Shown: positions 43,215 to 52,676, numbered from the stretch's first letter. The stretch is 64,000 nt of DNA from Kerstersia sp052103615 (GCF_052103615.1 NZ_JBQEKA010000007.1:19627-83626); one strand, 5' to 3'. Notes: generated from the sequence alone by a model not told the origin. Program-made: numbers and translations.

Positions 43215-44611
43215 TGGAAGCCCTCTACAACCATTTTTACGACTACCTGGGCGGTTACATGTTCATCGCCCTGGCGCTGTTCGTGTTCACCGGCTTTCCG
43301 GTCGGCCTGGTGCTGGGCGGCCTGGCGCTGCTGTTCGCCCTGGGCGGCATAGGCCTGGGCGTGATGCATACGTCCGAGCTGTATCTGTTTGTCGAGCGGC
43401 TGTGGCAGAACGCGGCCAATAACCAGATCCTCGTGGCGGTGCCCTGCTTTATTTTCATGGGCATCATGCTGGAGAAAAGCCAGGTGGCCGATAACCTGTT
43501 GCGCGTGCTGCAGCTGCTGCTGCGCCGTGTGCCTGGCGGTCTGGCGCTGGCCGTTGCCTTGCTGGGGACGATTCTGGCGGCGACAACAGGCATCATCGGG
43601 GCGTCGGTCGTGATGCTGACCATGATGGCTTTGCCGGCCATGCTGGCGCAGAAATACGATGTGCGGCTGGGAACGGGGATTATTGCCGCCAGCGCGACAC
43701 TGGGCATTCTGCTGCCGCCGTCCGTGATGCTGGTCATGATGGCCGACCTGATGGCCATTTCGGTTGGCAATCTGTTTTTGGCGGCCATCCTGCCAGGCCT
43801 GATGCTGGCGGCGTTCTACTGCATTTATGTGGTGGTGATTTCCATGATCAAGCCGCAGCTGGCGCCGCGCGTGGAACGCCAGGAAAGTGAAATCGGCGCC
43901 TGGAATCTTTTGATGCTGGTCATTAAAGGGGTGCTGCCGGTTTCTTTCCTGATCGTGCTGGTGTTGGGCTCCATCTTCGCCGGGTGGGCCACGCCGACGG
44001 AAGCCTCTGGCATCGGCGCTTTTGGCGCGATTTTGCTGGCGGCTTTTTCGGGCAAGCTCAAACGCGCCATAGTGGATAAAGTCTGCATGCAGACGGCGCT
44101 GACTTCGGCCATGATCTTCCTGATCTTCGGCGGCGCGACGGCCTTTTCCTATGTGTTCCGCGCGCTGTATGGCGAAGACCTGATCCTGGATTTCATCCAG
44201 TGGATGGGGCTGACGCACTGGAGTCTGCTGTTCCTGCTGATGGTCGTGATTTTCCTGCTGGGCTTTTTCTTCGATTGGCTGGAAATCACCTTGATTATCC
44301 TGCCGGTGTTCGCGCCCATTATTGGCAGCTTCGCGCCGGAGTTCGCGCCAGCGCTGGGGATAGAGCACTTGTCGCCGGAAGACCAGAAGTCCATGGTGCT
44401 GCTGTGGTTCGCCATTCTGGTGTCCGTGAATCTGCAGACTTCGTTCCTGACCCCGCCATTCGGTTTTGCCCTGTTCTTCCTGAAGGGCGCGGCGCCGTCG
44501 TCGGTCAGCATCAAGGATATCTATCGTGGCGTGACGCCTTTTGTCACGATCCAATTGCTGGGTGTGCTGGTATTGGCGCTGTTCCCGGCCATTGTGTTCT
44601 GGCTGTTGTAA
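43214..44611 (+). CDS. TRAP transporter large permease (DctM)
   Basis: The 465-residue protein is the channel-forming subunit with about 12 helices. Family segments include LFVFTGFPVGLVLGGLALLFALGG, ATTGIIGASVVMLTMMALPAML, GIIAASATLGILLPPSVMLVM, and GWATPTEASGIGAFGA. Start-stop overlap with dctQ (TGATG) shows translational coupling. A 12-bp hairpin without a T-tract follows at 44618-44643. Confidence 0.93.
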   Translation: MEALYNHFYDYLGGYMFIALALFVFTGFPVGLVLGGLALLFALGGIGLGVMHTSELYLFVERLWQNAANNQILVAVPCFIFMGIMLEKSQVADNLLRVLQLLLRRVPGGLALAVALLGTILAATTGIIGASVVMLTMMALPAMLAQKYDVRLGTGIIAASATLGILLPPSVMLVMMADLMAISVGNLFLAAILPGLMLAAFYCIYVVVISMIKPQLAPRVERQESEIGAWNLLMLVIKGVLPVSFLIVLVLGSIFAGWATPTEASGIGAFGAILLAAFSGKLKRAIVDKVCMQTALTSAMIFLIFGGATAFSYVFRALYGEDLILDFIQWMGLTHWSLLFLLMVVIFLLGFFFDWLEITLIILPVFAPIIGSFAPEFAPALGIEHLSPEDQKSMVLLWFAILVSVNLQTSFLTPPFGFALFFLKGAAPSSVSIKDIYRGVTPFVTIQLLGVLVLALFPAIVFWLL

Positions 44612-44617
44612 GGCAGC

Positions 44618-44643
44618 ACTGCCCGGGCCAAGGCCCGGGCAGT
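44618..44643. terminator. Perfect 12-bp hairpin between dctM and the LuxR gene
   Basis: ACTGCCCGGGCC and GGCCCGGGCAGT pair across AA, six bases after the dctM stop. No T-tract follows on either strand. It is the same design as the hairpins at 7997 and 50124. Confidence 0.55.
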
Positions 44644-44685
44644 TCCGTGTCGCGCGGTAAGGTCCGGGCCGTTGCCTGGCGATGA

Positions 44686-45846
44686 TTACAGGCGCAAAGA
44701 CAGGGGCGCGGCGCCCGCATGGATGCTGGCGGTGGCCAGACGCGCCGGTTGCATCAGATTGATCAGTTCCACCCGGTTGCGCACGCCGGTTTTGGCATAA
44801 ATGCTTTTGACCTGGCTGCGTATGGTTTCCGGGGAGCGCTGATGCCTGGCGGCAATCACGGTCACGCTATGGCCTTCGGCGATGCTGCGCAGCACGCGGG
44901 TTTCGGCGTCGCTGAGCCGGTAGGCCAGCGAGAAATACTGGTAGTCGTGCAGGACGCCGTCGCCCTGTTGCGGCCCTTCTACCAGCACGAGGACGGTCGG
45001 GCCTTCAAAAAAGAGCGAGATGGGGTCTTTATTCACACGGATCAGGGTCAGCCGCGTCTGTTCGTGGATGAAGCTTGCGACCTTGGCGCCGTCGTACTGG
45101 CGTGTCAGCATTTGCTCAAAGCCTTGCATCGCCTTGGGCAGGCTCAGGCGCAGCCGCCCGTTGATGCCTATGCCTAGCGGTTTGCCCGATTTGGCGAAAG
45201 CTTGCCCGGTGCGGGAGATGAATTTCACCTGGCCGTAATCGCCGCAGATGGCATAGCCGATGTCGATGGCGTCGAGTAACGTGGCCCCGATATCGGCGAA
45301 GTTCTGCTGGAACAGCCCCTTGCGGTAAAAGCGGGCGGCGCGCTGCAAGTGCGGCGCGATGCGTATCAGCTGGCGCGCGTAGGGACGATTGAGGTCTATG
45401 TCATTGCGTGCCGTCAGCACGGACAGAATGAAGGCGCAGTGCGCGTTGTCTTCGAAGTCCTCGCGTTCTATCGTGACACCCATGATGGAGTTGGCCGAGA
45501 TCGGCTTCATGAAGCCGTTGTAGTACTCGGTGCGCGAGAATTTCTCGAAAGGAATGACTTCTTCCAGCAGGACGCCTTCGCCGGTTTTGCGTATGTCGCA
45601 GTTAAAGCGCAGGGGGTTGAGGGCGCCATAATGGTTCACGAAGGAGTCCATCGTGGACGCTTCGATACCGGTCGATAGAATGAAGGGCTGATAGTTCTGC
45701 GAGGTGTCGCTCAGGTGGAGCGTGGCTTTGCCTTCAGGTAAGGGGCGGGCAATGGTTTCCAGCAATGCCGTCCACGAGATCTCGCCCACCAGCGTGGCGT
45801 AGATGGCATCAATCAGTTCATCGTCGCTGTGGGCGTTAGCAGTCAT
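44686..45846 (-). CDS. LuxR-family transcriptional regulator (single HTH, unknown sensor domain)
   Basis: The 386-residue protein has a C-terminal LuxR helix-turn-helix at about 309-365 (YRLSDAETRVLRSIAEGHSVTVIAARHQRSPETIRSQVKSIYAKTGVRNRVELINLM region). The long N-terminal part has no recognisable receiver or autoinducer-binding domain, although ISANSIMGVTIEREDF hints at a GAF/PAS-like fold. It converges with the TRAP operon and might report on its substrate, but no operator was found. This architecture is common as an orphan regulator in Burkholderiales. Confidence 0.85.
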   Translation of the reverse strand: MTANAHSDDELIDAIYATLVGEISWTALLETIARPLPEGKATLHLSDTSQNYQPFILSTGIEASTMDSFVNHYGALNPLRFNCDIRKTGEGVLLEEVIPFEKFSRTEYYNGFMKPISANSIMGVTIEREDFEDNAHCAFILSVLTARNDIDLNRPYARQLIRIAPHLQRAARFYRKGLFQQNFADIGATLLDAIDIGYAICGDYGQVKFISRTGQAFAKSGKPLGIGINGRLRLSLPKAMQGFEQMLTRQYDGAKVASFIHEQTRLTLIRVNKDPISLFFEGPTVLVLVEGPQQGDGVLHDYQYFSLAYRLSDAETRVLRSIAEGHSVTVIAARHQRSPETIRSQVKSIYAKTGVRNRVELINLMQPARLATASIHAGAAPLSLRL

Positions 45847-45990
45847 GCGCTGTCCTGTTCAAGGTGGCGTTGCGGGAGCTGCCTGATAGCGCTGGAAGGC
45901 CTGCTGTGGCACGAGACAGCGCTATCAATCCATTATGGACGAGTTGTGGCCCTTAGGGGGGCGCGGCAGGCGTTTCCGCCAGGCTCAGGC

Positions 45991-46923
45991 TCAGGCGCCG
46001 GCAGGACGCTGGCGGCTATAGGCCAGCAGGATGATGCCGGTAATGACGATGGCGCCGCCAATAAGCTGCGTGGTGTTGAACATCTGGCCCAGCACCAGCC
46101 AGCCCAGACAGAGCGACGCGACAGGCTCGATGTTCATGACGGGCGCATTGCGCGCCATATCCAGGCGTGGCGCGAAGACAAACAGCGAACTGAAGGCAAT
46201 CGTGTAGAGAATGCTCAGCAGCACCAGGGCCAGCCAGCCCAGGGAATTGGCCGGGACAGCCATGCCGCCGGGAATGATATCGGCCAAGCCGGCGATTACC
46301 ATGCCGCTAAAGACGATCAGGATGGTGTAGAAGCTGCGCACCGGGCCGGGGACGGCCGAGAGTTTGTGTTCGGTGATCCACATGCCGACGGCGAAGACGC
46401 AGGCCGCGCCGAAACTGAACAGCAGGCCGGTGACCCAGTGCGGGCCAAGTTCATGGCCGCCATTGATCAGGGTGGGCAGGTCCAGAACAAACAGCAGGCC
46501 AAAAAGAATCAGGGCCATGATGCCGGCGGTTTTGCGCGTGGGCGGTTTGCCGCCCAGCGCCCAGGTGAGCAGGGCCAGCAGGATGGGAAAGGTATTGGCC
46601 ACCAGCAGCGCCAGCGCGACGGGGATGCGCGCCACAGCGGAATACAGAAACAGGCTTTGCATGGCAATCAATAGCCCCAGGACTATTTGCCATTTGCGGG
46701 TGCCGGCTGGCATGCGCGGCGCCTGGCGCAGCCAGAGCAGGAGGGCGGTCAGGGCCAGCAGGCTGGCGCCGGAGCGAAACAGAATGGCCACCAGCAGGCC
46801 GGCGCCGTTGTCGAAAGCCAGGCGTGCGGAAACGTGGTTGCCGGCAAAACAGGTGCCAAGCAGCAGCAGAATCGCAATAGCGAGATGGCGGGGCAAGGGC
46901 TGTGCAATGACAGGCGCGGTCAT
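45991..46923 (-). CDS. EamA/DMT-superfamily transporter
   Basis: The 310-residue protein has about ten transmembrane helices in two EamA repeats, e.g. LAIAILLLLGTCFAGNHVSARLAF and WLALVLLSILYTIAFSSLFVF with RNAPVMNIEPVASLCLGWLVLGQ near the end. DMT members usually export amino acids, purines or other metabolites. The ATG at 46923 follows CGGAG; a 41-residue upstream extension is unsupported. No substrate can be assigned. Confidence 0.88.
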   Translation of the reverse strand: MTAPVIAQPLPRHLAIAILLLLGTCFAGNHVSARLAFDNGAGLLVAILFRSGASLLALTALLLWLRQAPRMPAGTRKWQIVLGLLIAMQSLFLYSAVARIPVALALLVANTFPILLALLTWALGGKPPTRKTAGIMALILFGLLFVLDLPTLINGGHELGPHWVTGLLFSFGAACVFAVGMWITEHKLSAVPGPVRSFYTILIVFSGMVIAGLADIIPGGMAVPANSLGWLALVLLSILYTIAFSSLFVFAPRLDMARNAPVMNIEPVASLCLGWLVLGQMFNTTQLIGGAIVITGIILLAYSRQRPAGA

Positions 46924-47343
46924 GGTGTCTCCGTAGGCGGCAGGGGGATGGCCCGGCCAGTCTGCCCGCGCTGCGGTCAGCAGGCGGGCAAGTGTTTTTA
47001 TTCGCTGCGTCCGGCCAGGACGAAAGCGCCCGTCTGGCCGGGCCAAGGGGCATTTCGCCGGCGTCAGCGTGGCATCAGGGCGGCGTAAAGGGATTCAAGG
47101 GGGTGCGGTCTGGCGTGCCGGGTGTGGCGGCAGGCATGGACAGCAGTAGGGCGGCGCGCCGGTCGGGCAGCATCGTAACGTCAGGATTATGGCATTTTCC
47201 ATGCTGTCAGGACAGCAAGAGCCAGGCCTGGCGCGGGGCCAAGATGGGCATGTTATCTTTTGCTAAAGATGCAATGCCGCGGGGCAGGCCATGCCGCGTC
47301 AGGACATTGCGGGAAATGGCATTCATGTTTTTCTGGGGAACGC
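46924..47343. other. Divergent intergenic region between EamA and P-type ATPase genes
   Basis: No gene is supported. Two short palindromes are present: GCTGTC-AG-GACAGC at 47203-47216 and ATCTTT-TGCT-AAAGAT at 47255-47270, both upstream of the ATPase gene and possible regulator sites. Confidence 0.45.
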
Positions 47344-50115
47344 ATGCAACAACGGGGACAGAATCCGGGGCCGGCAGCGCATGCCGCGCCAGAGGTGGGG
47401 GCACCTCTTGCGCAGGGCGATAGCCGGCAGGCATTGCCTTGGCACACCCTGCCGGCGGAGCAGGTGCTGACGTATTGGCAGAGCAGCCCGGCAGGGCTGG
47501 ATAGCGCGCAGGCGGCCCAGCGGCGGAAGACCTACGGCCCGAATCGTTTGCCGGTGGCGGCGGGCAAGCCAGCCTGGCGGCGTTTTCTGGCGCAGTTCCA
47601 CAATAGCCTGATCTATCTGCTGCTGGCGGGGGCATTGCTCAGCCTGGTGCTGGGCCATGGCGTGGATGCCGCGGTCATCCTGCTGGTGGTGGTGGTCAAT
47701 GCCATTACCGGTTTTGTGCAGGAGGGGCGAGCGCAACAGGCCATGGATGCGATCCGGCGCCTGATCGCGCCCCACGCGACGGTGTTGCGTGATGGCGGCC
47801 GCATGGTGTGTGAGGCGGCGGATCTGGTTCCTGGCGATATCGTGCTGCTGGAACCGGGCGACCGGGTGACGGCGGATTTACGTCTGTTGCGCGCCCGCGG
47901 GCTGATGGTGGATGAAGCCATCCTGACTGGCGAATCCGTCAATGCGGTCAAGCAGAGCGGCATCAATGCGCGGGATGCCGCGCTGGGTGACCGCTCGGGC
48001 ATGGCATTTTCTGGCACGCTGGTGGTGGCTGGCATGGGCGCGGGCGTGGTCGTGGGAACGGGGGCGGCGACGGAAATCGGGCGCATCAGCACGCTCATGG
48101 GCCAGGTGGAAGTGCTGAGCACGCCGTTGCTGCGTCAGGTGGACCGCTTCAGCCGTATTTTCGGGCTGGCTGTCCTGGTTTGCGCAGCCTTGCTGTTTGT
48201 GTTTGCAGTCGGGGTACGCAGTTATGGCTTGCTGGACGCCTTGATGGCGGTGGTCAGCCTGGCGGTTGCGGTGGTGCCCGAAGGCCTGCTGGCCGTTATG
48301 ACGATTACGCTGGCGATTGGCGTGCAGCGCATGGCGCGGCGCCAGGCCATTGTGCGCCGGCTGCCCGCGGTGGAAACCCTGGGCGCGACTTCCATTATTT
48401 GCTCCGATAAAACCGGCACGCTGACGCGCAATGAAATGACGGCCCGGCGCCTGGTGATGGCGGATGCCTGCTGGGACACCTCAGGCCAGGGTTATGCGCC
48501 GCAAGGGGAGCTGGTGCCGCTGGCGGCGGCAGGCCCGGAGGCGGCCCAGGCCTTGCTGCGTTGCGGCCTGTTGTGCAACGACGCCCGTTTGTACCAGGAA
48601 CCGGATGGCGCCTGGTGCGTGCGCGGTGACACCATGGAAGGGGCGCTGCTGGCGCTGGCGGCCAAGGGCGGCCTGGATGCGGCTGAAGAAAGAATGGCCT
48701 GGCCGCGCCTGGATGAAATCCCGTTTGATGCCCGCTATGCCTATATGGCGACCCTGCATGGTGATGCGGCGGGCAGCGGCGCCCGGCTGTTGTGCCTGAA
48801 AGGCGCGCCGGAAAAAGTGCTGGCGCGCTGCGCGTCGCAGCGCGCCGCGCAGGGTGACACTTTGCTGGGCCGCCCATATTGGGACGCGCAGATTGCCGCG
48901 CTGGCAGAGCAGGGCCAGCGGGTGCTGGGTTTCGCGGTGCGCGAGCTGGGCGCGGAGGAAAGCCTGCCGCTGGATCCGGCGGGCCTGGCGGATGATTTTG
49001 TCATGCTGGGCGTCATCGGTTTCATTGATCCGCCGCGTGACGAAGCGCTGGCTGCCGTGCGTGATTGTCTCAGCGCCGGTATCGAGGTCAAGATGATTAC
49101 TGGCGACCATGCCGCGACCGCGCTGGCGATTGCGCGGCAACTGGGTTTGCAGCCGGATCCCGAGGTGCTGAGCGCGGCTGCGCTCGATAACATCAGCGAT
49201 GCCGACCTGCCTGCCGCCGCGCAGCGGACGGCCGTATTTGCCCGCGCGACGCCCGAACATAAACTGCGGATTGTGCGGGCGCTGCAGTCACGCGGCGCCG
49301 TTGTGGCCATGACCGGCGACGGTGTTAACGATGCGCCCGCCCTCAAACAGGCGGATGTCGGGGTGGCGATGGGAGGCAAGGGGACTGAAGCGGCCAAAGA
49401 GGCGGCGGAAATCGTGCTGGCCGATGACAACTTTGCCTCGATTGTGGCGGCGGTCAAAGAGGGGCGTACCGTTTATGACAATCTGACCAAAGTGATTTCC
49501 TGGACGTTGCCGACCAATGGCGGTGAGGTCATGGTGGTGATTCTGGCCTTGCTGATGGGTTGGGTGCTGCCCATGTCCACGGCGCAAATTCTCTGGATCA
49601 ATCTTGCCACGACGGTCACGCTGGGGCTGGTGCTGGCATTCGAACCGGCAGAGCCGGGCGTGATGGCGCGTCCGCCGCGTCCTGCCGGGCAAGCGCTGCT
49701 GTCGGGGTTTTTGCTGTGGCGGGTGGGTTTTGTGTCTTTCCTGTTCATGGTGGGCGCCCTGGGTATTTTTTTGTTTTTGCAGGCTGGCGGCGCGCCGCTG
49801 GAAGTGGCGCGCACGGCCGTCGTGAACGTGATCGTGGTGATGGAGGTCGCCTATTTGTTCAGCGTGCGTTATCTGCACATGCGCTCTTTCCACTGGCAGG
49901 GGATCAAGGGCACGCCAGCGGTCGCGTTGGCGCTGGTGGCGGTGACAGCCGGGCAGCTGCTATTCACTTATGCGCCTTTCATGCAGCGCTGGTTCCAGAC
50001 TGCGCCATTGACGGCCGGGCAGGCGGCTGCGGTGCTGGCCGTGGGGGCTGCCTTGTTTGTTTTGCTGGAAATTGAAAAGGCGCTGGCCCGGCGCTGGCTG
50101 GGCGAGGTGGTCTAG
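47344..50115 (+). CDS. P2A-type cation-transporting P-type ATPase
   Basis: The 923-residue inner-membrane ATPase has an N-terminal cation-ATPase domain (LPAEQVLTYWQSSPAGLDS), the actuator motif AILTGESVNA, VPEGLLAVMTI in helix 4 at about residue 311, the phosphorylation site DKTGTLT with D355, and hinge motif MTGDGVNDAPALKQADVGVAMG at about 657-677. PEGL rather than CPC or TPE excludes heavy-metal types and favours a Ca2+, Mn2+ or Mg2+/Na+ pump of the SERCA/PMR1 branch. Ion specificity cannot be settled by sequence reading. The start follows GGGGAACGC; TTG 84 bases upstream was rejected. Confidence 0.9.
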   Translation: MQQRGQNPGPAAHAAPEVGAPLAQGDSRQALPWHTLPAEQVLTYWQSSPAGLDSAQAAQRRKTYGPNRLPVAAGKPAWRRFLAQFHNSLIYLLLAGALLSLVLGHGVDAAVILLVVVVNAITGFVQEGRAQQAMDAIRRLIAPHATVLRDGGRMVCEAADLVPGDIVLLEPGDRVTADLRLLRARGLMVDEAILTGESVNAVKQSGINARDAALGDRSGMAFSGTLVVAGMGAGVVVGTGAATEIGRISTLMGQVEVLSTPLLRQVDRFSRIFGLAVLVCAALLFVFAVGVRSYGLLDALMAVVSLAVAVVPEGLLAVMTITLAIGVQRMARRQAIVRRLPAVETLGATSIICSDKTGTLTRNEMTARRLVMADACWDTSGQGYAPQGELVPLAAAGPEAAQALLRCGLLCNDARLYQEPDGAWCVRGDTMEGALLALAAKGGLDAAEERMAWPRLDEIPFDARYAYMATLHGDAAGSGARLLCLKGAPEKVLARCASQRAAQGDTLLGRPYWDAQIAALAEQGQRVLGFAVRELGAEESLPLDPAGLADDFVMLGVIGFIDPPRDEALAAVRDCLSAGIEVKMITGDHAATALAIARQLGLQPDPEVLSAAALDNISDADLPAAAQRTAVFARATPEHKLRIVRALQSRGAVVAMTGDGVNDAPALKQADVGVAMGGKGTEAAKEAAEIVLADDNFASIVAAVKEGRTVYDNLTKVISWTLPTNGGEVMVVILALLMGWVLPMSTAQILWINLATTVTLGLVLAFEPAEPGVMARPPRPAGQALLSGFLLWRVGFVSFLFMVGALGIFLFLQAGGAPLEVARTAVVNVIVVMEVAYLFSVRYLHMRSFHWQGIKGTPAVALALVAVTAGQLLFTYAPFMQRWFQTAPLTAGQAAAVLAVGAALFVLLEIEKALARRWLGEVV

Positions 50116-50123
50116 GGCTTGCC

Positions 50124-50146
50124 GCCAGGCGCGGCCAGCGCCTGGC
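50124..50146. terminator. Perfect 9-bp hairpin after the ATPase gene
   Basis: GCCAGGCGC and GCGCCTGGC flank GGCCA, starting eight bases after the stop codon. No T-tract follows. It lies between convergent ATPase and thioesterase genes. Confidence 0.5.
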
Positions 50147-50168
50147 GCTAAGGCCGCGTCAGGCCTAG

Positions 50169-50666
50169 TCAGGCCTCGTTGAGCATGCTTTCCTGTTTGA
50201 TGCGGCGGTGTCTGGCTTCCATTTCTTCGCGCAAGGCCCGCCGCTGGATTGCGGCTTCATAGCGCTGGCGTTCTTCCAGCGTGACGGGCTGCAGCGCAGG
50301 CACGGCGGTGGCCTTGCCGGTGTCATCCACGGCGACCATCGTGAAATAGCAGCTGTTGGTGTGGCGCACCATTTGCTGGCGGATATCTTCCGTCACGACT
50401 TTGATGCCGATTTCCATGGATGTTCTGCCGGTGTAGTTGACGCTGGCATAGAAGGTGACGAGTTCCCCGACATGAATGGGCTGGCGGAACATGACCTGGT
50501 CCACTGAGAGGGTAACGACGTAGCTGCCGGCGTACCGGCTGGCACAGGCGTAGGCAACCTGATCCAGGTATTTCAGGATCGTGCCGCCGTGGACGTTGCC
50601 GGAAAAATTGGCCATGTCCGGTGTCATCAGGATACTCATGGAAAGCTGGTGGCGATGTTCATTCAT
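50169..50666 (-). CDS. Acyl-CoA thioesterase (hotdog fold, YciA-type)
   Basis: The 165-residue protein has the hotdog signature MTPDMANFSGNVHGGTILKYLDQVAYACA at about 14-42, with the conserved Asn-His-Gly and Asp, and TLSVDQVMFRQPIHVGELV downstream. It hydrolyses acyl-CoAs in the cytoplasm. The C-terminal tail is long and charged. The start MNEHRHQLSMSILMTPD was chosen from family position; an in-frame extension into dprA is not supported. Confidence 0.9.
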   Translation of the reverse strand: MNEHRHQLSMSILMTPDMANFSGNVHGGTILKYLDQVAYACASRYAGSYVVTLSVDQVMFRQPIHVGELVTFYASVNYTGRTSMEIGIKVVTEDIRQQMVRHTNSCYFTMVAVDDTGKATAVPALQPVTLEERQRYEAAIQRRALREEMEARHRRIKQESMLNEA

Positions 50667-50700
50667 GTGCGGCTGCCGAAGGAGAGCAAAAAGGCCGATT

Positions 50701-51876
50701 CTAGGTCTTGTTGCCCGGGAAAAGGGCGTGCGGGCCGCCCAGGCGCTGATAAGTGCCGTTATCCGTGCGTGCGGCCAACCCAGCCAGCTCCAGTTCCCAC
50801 AGCGCGGCGCTGACAGCGGCGGCATCCATCGCGCTGCGCTGCGCCAGATGGTCCAGGGGGGCCGGGACATCGGACAGAAAAGGCAGCAGCCGGAGGGCGT
50901 TGGCCGGTGCCGGTGCCGGGGCTGGCGCGGCGGCGAGGGGGGCTGCGGCGCGGCCCGGGAGGGCCGGGCAGGGAGGCAGTTCTTCCAGGATGTCGGCCAC
51001 GGTTTCGACCAGCTTGGCTCCTTGGCGGATCAGGGCATGGCAGCCGTGGGACAGCGGGGCATGGATAGAGCCGGGCAAGGCGAAAACTTCCCGGTTTTGT
51101 TCGGCGGCCAGACGGGCCGTGACCAGCGAGCCGCTGCGCGTGGCGGCTTCGATGACCAGCGTACCGAGGGTGAGCCCCGCCACCAGGCGGTTGCGGCGCG
51201 GGAAGTGCCCCGGCAGCGGCGGTGTGCCTGGCGGATAGTCGGAGAGGATGGCGCCTTGCCGGGTGATGCGCTGGGCCAGTGCGGCATGGCTGGCAGGGTA
51301 AATGATGTCCGGGCCGCAACCCAGGATGGCCAGGGTGGCCGCCGAGTCAGGCGCGCCATCCAGCGCGCCGAGATGGGCGGCGGCGTCGATGCCGCGTGCG
51401 AGGCCGCTGACGATCAGCCAGCCCGCGCGTGCCAGCGCCTGGGCGAAGGCCTGGGCATTTTGCCTGCCCCCGGGCGTGGCGTTGCGGGCGCCGACGATAG
51501 CCAGGGCGGGCCGGGCCAGCGCGTGGGGATCGCCTTCGAGATAGAGGACGAGCGGGGGATCGGCCAGTTGGCGCAGCCGTTCGGGGTAGCAGTCATGGAG
51601 CAGGGGGATGGCATGGCGCGCAGGGTGGCCGCGCAACCAGGCCTGGGTTTGCGCCAGGCGCGCAGCCAGCTCAGGGGCGGCGGCCTGGCTCAGTTGCCGG
51701 GCCAGGCCAGGGGGCAGCCATGCGGCCAGCGCGCCGGCGGTCTGCTGGTAAATATGCGCCGGTGTGCCGTAATGCTGCAGCAAGGCGAGCGCTGCGCGCA
51801 GCGGCAGGCCGGGTTCCTGCGCGAAACGCAGCCAGGCGGACAGGTCGGAAGCGTGAAGGGAGTAGGCGCTGGGCAT
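50701..51876 (-). CDS. dprA: DNA processing protein DprA
   Basis: DprA binds incoming single-stranded DNA and loads RecA in natural transformation. The 391-residue protein has an N-terminal SAM-like domain, the Rossmann core with IVGARNATPGGRQNAQAFAQAL, SGLARGIDAAAHLGAL, GCGPDIIYPASHA, and EAATRSGSLVTARLAAEQNREVFALPG, and a C-terminal winged helix after an Ala/Pro linker. The start MPSAYSLHASDLSAW was chosen by family similarity; no good ribosome binding site is seen. It is divergent from def, the standard order dprA|def-fmt-rsmB. comF at 62.5 kb is another competence-type gene. Confidence 0.93.
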   Translation of the reverse strand: MPSAYSLHASDLSAWLRFAQEPGLPLRAALALLQHYGTPAHIYQQTAGALAAWLPPGLARQLSQAAAPELAARLAQTQAWLRGHPARHAIPLLHDCYPERLRQLADPPLVLYLEGDPHALARPALAIVGARNATPGGRQNAQAFAQALARAGWLIVSGLARGIDAAAHLGALDGAPDSAATLAILGCGPDIIYPASHAALAQRITRQGAILSDYPPGTPPLPGHFPRRNRLVAGLTLGTLVIEAATRSGSLVTARLAAEQNREVFALPGSIHAPLSHGCHALIRQGAKLVETVADILEELPPCPALPGRAAAPLAAAPAPAPAPANALRLLPFLSDVPAPLDHLAQRSAMDAAAVSAALWELELAGLAARTDNGTYQRLGGPHALFPGNKT

Positions 51877-52006
51877 GATGCCAGTCTGGCATGCCCGCTG
51901 GGCCGCCGAAAGGAAAGTGTGAGCATTTCGGCACACTTGGCCGCGCAGGCAGGGGCTTCACCCGTTCATTCTCATGGCTTTTCCCGTGGCGGCGGGGAAG
52001 ATGATT

Positions 52007-52012
52007 TATGAT
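52007..52012 (+). promoter_or_regulatory. Possible -10 element of the def promoter
   Basis: TATGAT lies 51 bases before the def start, in the dprA-def divergent region. No convincing -35 is spaced properly. Confidence 0.35.
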
Positions 52013-52062
52013 GTGCTTGTGCGCGTCTTAGGGCGCTTTTTGTGTTCCTTCGGTTCCTTGCC

Positions 52063-52575
52063 ATGGCATTGCTCCCCATTCTCCGTTATCCCGATCCTCG
52101 TCTGCACAAGGTTGCCAAACCTGTCGAGCAGGTTGACGAGCGTATTCGCCAATTGGTGCGAGACATGGCGGAAACCATGTATGAAGCGCCCGGCGTCGGC
52201 CTGGCGGCAACGCAGGTCGATGTGCACGAGCGCGTCGTCGTGATTGATGTCTCTGAAAACCAGGAAGAGCTGCGGGTGCTGATCAACCCGGAAATTCTCT
52301 GGCATAGCGACGACAGCAAGATTTATGAAGAGGGCTGCTTGTCGGTGCCTGGCGTGTACGACGAAGTCTGCCGTCCGTCCCAGGTCAAGGTACGGGCCAT
52401 CAATGAAAAGGGCGAAACCTACGAGTTTGACGCCGATGGCCTGCTGGCTGTCTGCGTGCAGCACGAAATCGACCACTTGGATGGCAAGGTGTTTGTCGAG
52501 TATCTGTCCAGCCTGAAGCTCAACCGCATCCGCAACAAGTTGCGTAAGCAGGCCCGCGAGCTCTCGCGCGCCTGA
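52063..52575 (+). CDS. def: Peptide deformylase
   Basis: Def removes the formyl group from nascent N-termini. The 170-residue protein carries the three family motifs: GVGLAATQ at about 45-52, EGCLSVPG with the metal-binding Cys at about 90, and HEIDHLDG with the two His and catalytic Glu at about 133-140. ATG at 52063 gives the family start MALLPILRYPDPRL. It precedes fmt, the enzyme that adds the formyl group to initiator tRNA. Confidence 0.97.
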   Translation: MALLPILRYPDPRLHKVAKPVEQVDERIRQLVRDMAETMYEAPGVGLAATQVDVHERVVVIDVSENQEELRVLINPEILWHSDDSKIYEEGCLSVPGVYDEVCRPSQVKVRAINEKGETYEFDADGLLAVCVQHEIDHLDGKVFVEYLSSLKLNRIRNKLRKQARELSRA

Positions 52576-52676
52576 TCCCCGCCGCTGCCGGGCGTTCGTG
52601 TCCCGGCGGCCTGTTCCGCCGCGGTGCCCTGACTGGGCGCGCGTCCGTCAATTGCTGTTACTCCTGAATCTTACCC

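Noticed and set aside
47260..47343. Upstream TTG start for the P-type ATPase
   Set aside because: It adds 28 Cys/His-containing residues without a recognisable metal-binding motif and has no ribosome binding site; the ATG at 47344 has GGGG at proper distance.
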